Positions 61,952-64,000 of a stretch of 64,000 nucleotides of DNA are shown here, piece by piece. Made by a program: the position numbers and the translations under genes. The notes beneath the pieces are model-generated. The model had not been told where the DNA came from, did no database searches, and worked only from the letters and a program-made list of their open reading frames with translations. The stretch's first letter is position 1; each line of letters begins with the position of its first letter. The stretch is from Haematococcus lacustris (Eukaryota; Chlorophyta; Chlorophyceae; Chlamydomonadales; Haematococcaceae), in contig JASKMD010000031.1 in the NCBI GenBank assembly GCA_030144725.1, positions 11,389,862 through 11,453,861 on the forward strand. Direction: 5' to 3'.

Positions 61952-62917
61952 GCCGCGTGCAACCCGTCATTCCTGACACCCAGCCAGCTGCGGCCAAGCA
62001 GTCATCTTGGGCAAGGTAAACGTGAAAGCTGGAGGTCTAGCCTGTTGTAATCTAACTGTTGATTTGCATTTTTGAATGCTAAACTTTGACTGCCGCATTG
62101 CCGCGGACCGAGGAAAACATGCACGTGGTGGTCCTTGATTGAGGTTAAGAGACACATCAGCTGTCATCGCTTGGAATTGTGAGATGCGGTAACGCTGCCT
62201 TAAAGAGATGCTGCGCTTGCTGGACTGGGTGTTGGCTGGCTTGCTGGACTGTTGCGCTTGCTGGACTGGGTGTTGGCTGGCTTGCTGGACTGGGTGTTGG
62301 CTCAATGCCGCCAGGCAGAAGTGGTGAGTGTGGCAGTGGGCAAGGTGCAGCAGGAAGTCGGGTCGAACATCAGAGCTGGGCTGGGCTGGGCTGGGCTGGG
62401 CTGCATGCTCGGCAACCGCACAGCATGGCACCTGACCTGACAACGCCCCTGCCCTACCCCTGCATCGGGTCGGGACGGCTGGTGCAGCTCTGGAGCCATC
62501 TCCTTGGCCCTTGGCAGCAGCCCCGCACTATAGCAGCAGCCCCGCAACCATTGCTTGTGCTTGTGTTCGCAGATCGACGCGCTAATTCGTGACCGCGCAG
62601 TAAACAATGGTACACGGCCCCGTAGAATGGCAAACGGCCAGGCCTCTCTGAAAGGTAAGCCCCTTGCCCTTGTTGCCCCGCACACAGCCCCGCACTTGTT
62701 GTCCAACACACCGTGCGCATTGTTGCCACGCACACAGCCCCGCACTTGTTGTCCAACACACCCTGGTTGCCCCGCACTTTAAGCAAGCCCCGCACATCGC
62801 ACACAGCCCCCACAAGTTGCCCTGGTTGCACTTGTTGCCCCGCACATAGCCCCGCACACTAAGCATATGTCGTGGCCCTATGTGCTTGCAGGTATCGCCA
62901 AAAGCAGCAGCGATTAA
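61949..62917 (+). CDS. Candidate small four-exon gene, unknown function
   Basis: I do not recognise the protein. Exons 61949-62015, 62319-62344, 62573-62654 and 62892-62917 join in frame with GT-AG introns to give about 66 residues, starting MAACNPSFLTPSQ and ending GIAKSSSD. The middle (EVVSVAVGKIDALIRDRAVN) could be a short helix. The introns contain minisatellites. The agreement of three phases and a stop is the only support. The start overlaps the ASPM start on the other strand, which lowers confidence; an alternative first exon is possible. Confidence 0.35.
62213..62305 (+). repeat. Minisatellite, GCTTGCTGGACTGGGTGTTG units
   Basis: Three to four ~28-34 bp units in an intron of the small candidate gene. 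Confidence 0.85.
62374..62402 (+). repeat. (GGGCT)n pentamer run
   Basis: Five GCTGG units in tandem; the related CAGCC run lies at 3968-3996. Confidence 0.8.
62660..62870 (+). repeat. Imperfect tandem repeat rich in CCCCGCACA
   Basis: Repeated blocks CACACAGCCCCGCACTTGTT and GTCCAACACACC alternate, with decay towards the right; intron of the small candidate gene. Confidence 0.85.
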
Positions 62918-63064
62918 TAAACTTGTAGCCACAATGGAGCTTCCTAGTGGAGCAGTCCATCACTACCCGAGCCCTAGAGCCATGGCTCACTCTAGGGCTC
63001 TTAGCTAGTTCACTGGTGTTTGCTAGTGCAACGGGCTGATATCCTTTTAAGCGTAAAGCTGTTA

Positions 63065-63238
63065 GTTTTGATGATGTGCCCAGTGGTCAGGGGGTTTGCC
63101 CCAGGAACGTGCCATCGACTTGGGGTTTGTGTTCATCAAGGGTGCGACCGAGGATGCTACAACGTGTTTGTAGTAGCTGAGTGAGATTATCCACAGGCCG
63201 ACATGTTGTTCCTTGTTGAATGAGTTTTGTTGGCCTGA
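63065..63238 (+). repeat. ~165 bp dispersed repeat, copy 3
   Basis: Same block order as at 42804 and 55126, with an 11 bp insertion (CAGGGGGTTTG) after CCCAGTGGT. Confidence 0.85.
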
Positions 63239-64000
63239 AAGTCAGGTCCCACAAGGTCAGGTAAAATGGCTCGAAAAAATGTACCGTCACTTTTTGTCGC
63301 GTATACTGCACTTTTTGTCACATGCTTCAGTGAAAGAGATGAAGGTTGGGATGGGATAGGTAGATGTGTGCTTATGTCATAAGTTATGATATGCGACATC
63401 AGAATGCAACGCAATGCAAGAGATAACACAGTTGAAGGACGCAGAGGAAGGACAAGCAGGACAGAGCTCTGTTAGATGATACACGGATGCCTTGGCCTCA
63501 GGTGTCCCCAACTAACAGAAAACATACCCCTGGTAATCAAAACGACGTCGCGTCTCAGCCACGTGGTGTATGATTTTGCTACGCACATCCCCGGATAGAG
63601 CACTCTGTCAGCTACGGGTTGCAGCGTGTTTCATTATTTTCTCATTGTGCTGAGCGCACTGGCGGCTCAAATCTGAACATTCAAATCCATGCGTGTATTG
63701 CTCATGCGGGCCTCGCCGCGACCGACCGCCGCGACCGACGTGGCCCAGTAGCCCCTGCAAACAGTTAAGGACAGTCGACGCAGTAAAAACGGTCATCACG
63801 GCATGCCAAACAGATGCAACTGAGCAGTACAACATGTGACAACGCCCCTCCACCCATGCTCGGAAAAATACAAGGCTGCTGCGATGCTTGACCCCTTCGA
63901 GAGCAGTACTGACGACTTGGCCTCAATAAAACCTCTCAAGGTGTGTAGGCCATTGCTTTGTTACCTTGCTGGGCAGGTTGGGGCCGATCCCTCACGCCCG
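63239..64000. other. No gene seen
   Basis: About 760 bp with lower GC and no recognisable coding sequence. CACTTTTTGTCGCGTATACT and a related CACTTTTTGTCACA occur in tandem near 63280-63322. A gene may begin beyond the right edge. Confidence 0.4.

Overview
The window looks like nuclear DNA of a volvocalean/chlamydomonadalean green alga. The evidence is very GC-rich sequence, genes broken into many short exons by GT-AG introns, heavy (CAG)n, (GGC)n and hexamer tracts inside introns, and plant/algal orthologues. The dense repeats and the TnpB-like (Fanzor) protein family recall what I remember of Haematococcus. That species guess is from memory and unverified.

Layout. 1-4.2 kb: a broken DUF819 membrane-protein copy, then a leucine-carboxyl-methyltransferase-like gene (copy A), both on +. 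4.2-11.7 kb: repeat-rich sequence around a minus-strand Fanzor (eukaryotic TnpB-like RuvC nuclease). One of its introns is a 2.4 kb minisatellite. 11.7-25 kb: a very long minus-strand MutS homologue of MSH6/MSH7 type, with expanded simple repeats in its introns. 26.2-31.8 kb: the selenocysteine elongation factor eEFSec on +, solved exon by exon. 31.9-33.6 kb: an ESF2/ABT1-type 18S rRNA factor on -. It shares a ~200 bp divergent promoter with 33.8-35.4 kb, an unrecognised disordered protein with an N-myristoylation-like start. 35.9-42.2 kb: the second methyltransferase copy (B) and the apparently complete DUF819 gene, both on -, so this block is an inverted paralogue of the left end. 42.4-44.8 kb: Fanzor debris plus an inverted ~0.9 kb copy of the ASPM IQ region. 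45.2-61.95 kb: a huge minus-strand ASPM (spindle-pole protein) gene whose introns hold several plus-strand Fanzor 3'-end remnants and a ~1.0 kb hAT element. 61.95-62.9 kb: a possible small four-exon gene, head to head with ASPM. 62.9-64 kb: a dispersed repeat and otherwise unannotated sequence.

The host genes are housekeeping and not a cluster: mismatch repair, selenoprotein translation, ribosome biogenesis, spindle organisation, a methyltransferase and a membrane protein. What links the region is genome dynamics: a Fanzor family in several stages of decay, a hAT transposon at a tandem-duplication junction, inverted duplications with breakpoints in dispersed repeats, and intron-sized satellite expansions. 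The strongest candidates for something undescribed are the Fanzor locus with its all-satellite intron and the family's shared 3'-end sequence, a plausible guide-RNA or right-end region.

Exon boundaries for eEFSec, the ESF2-like gene, the hypothetical gene and most of the methyltransferase and DUF819 genes were read directly as GT..AG in frame. Those of the MutS gene, ASPM and the Fanzor 5' end are approximate.
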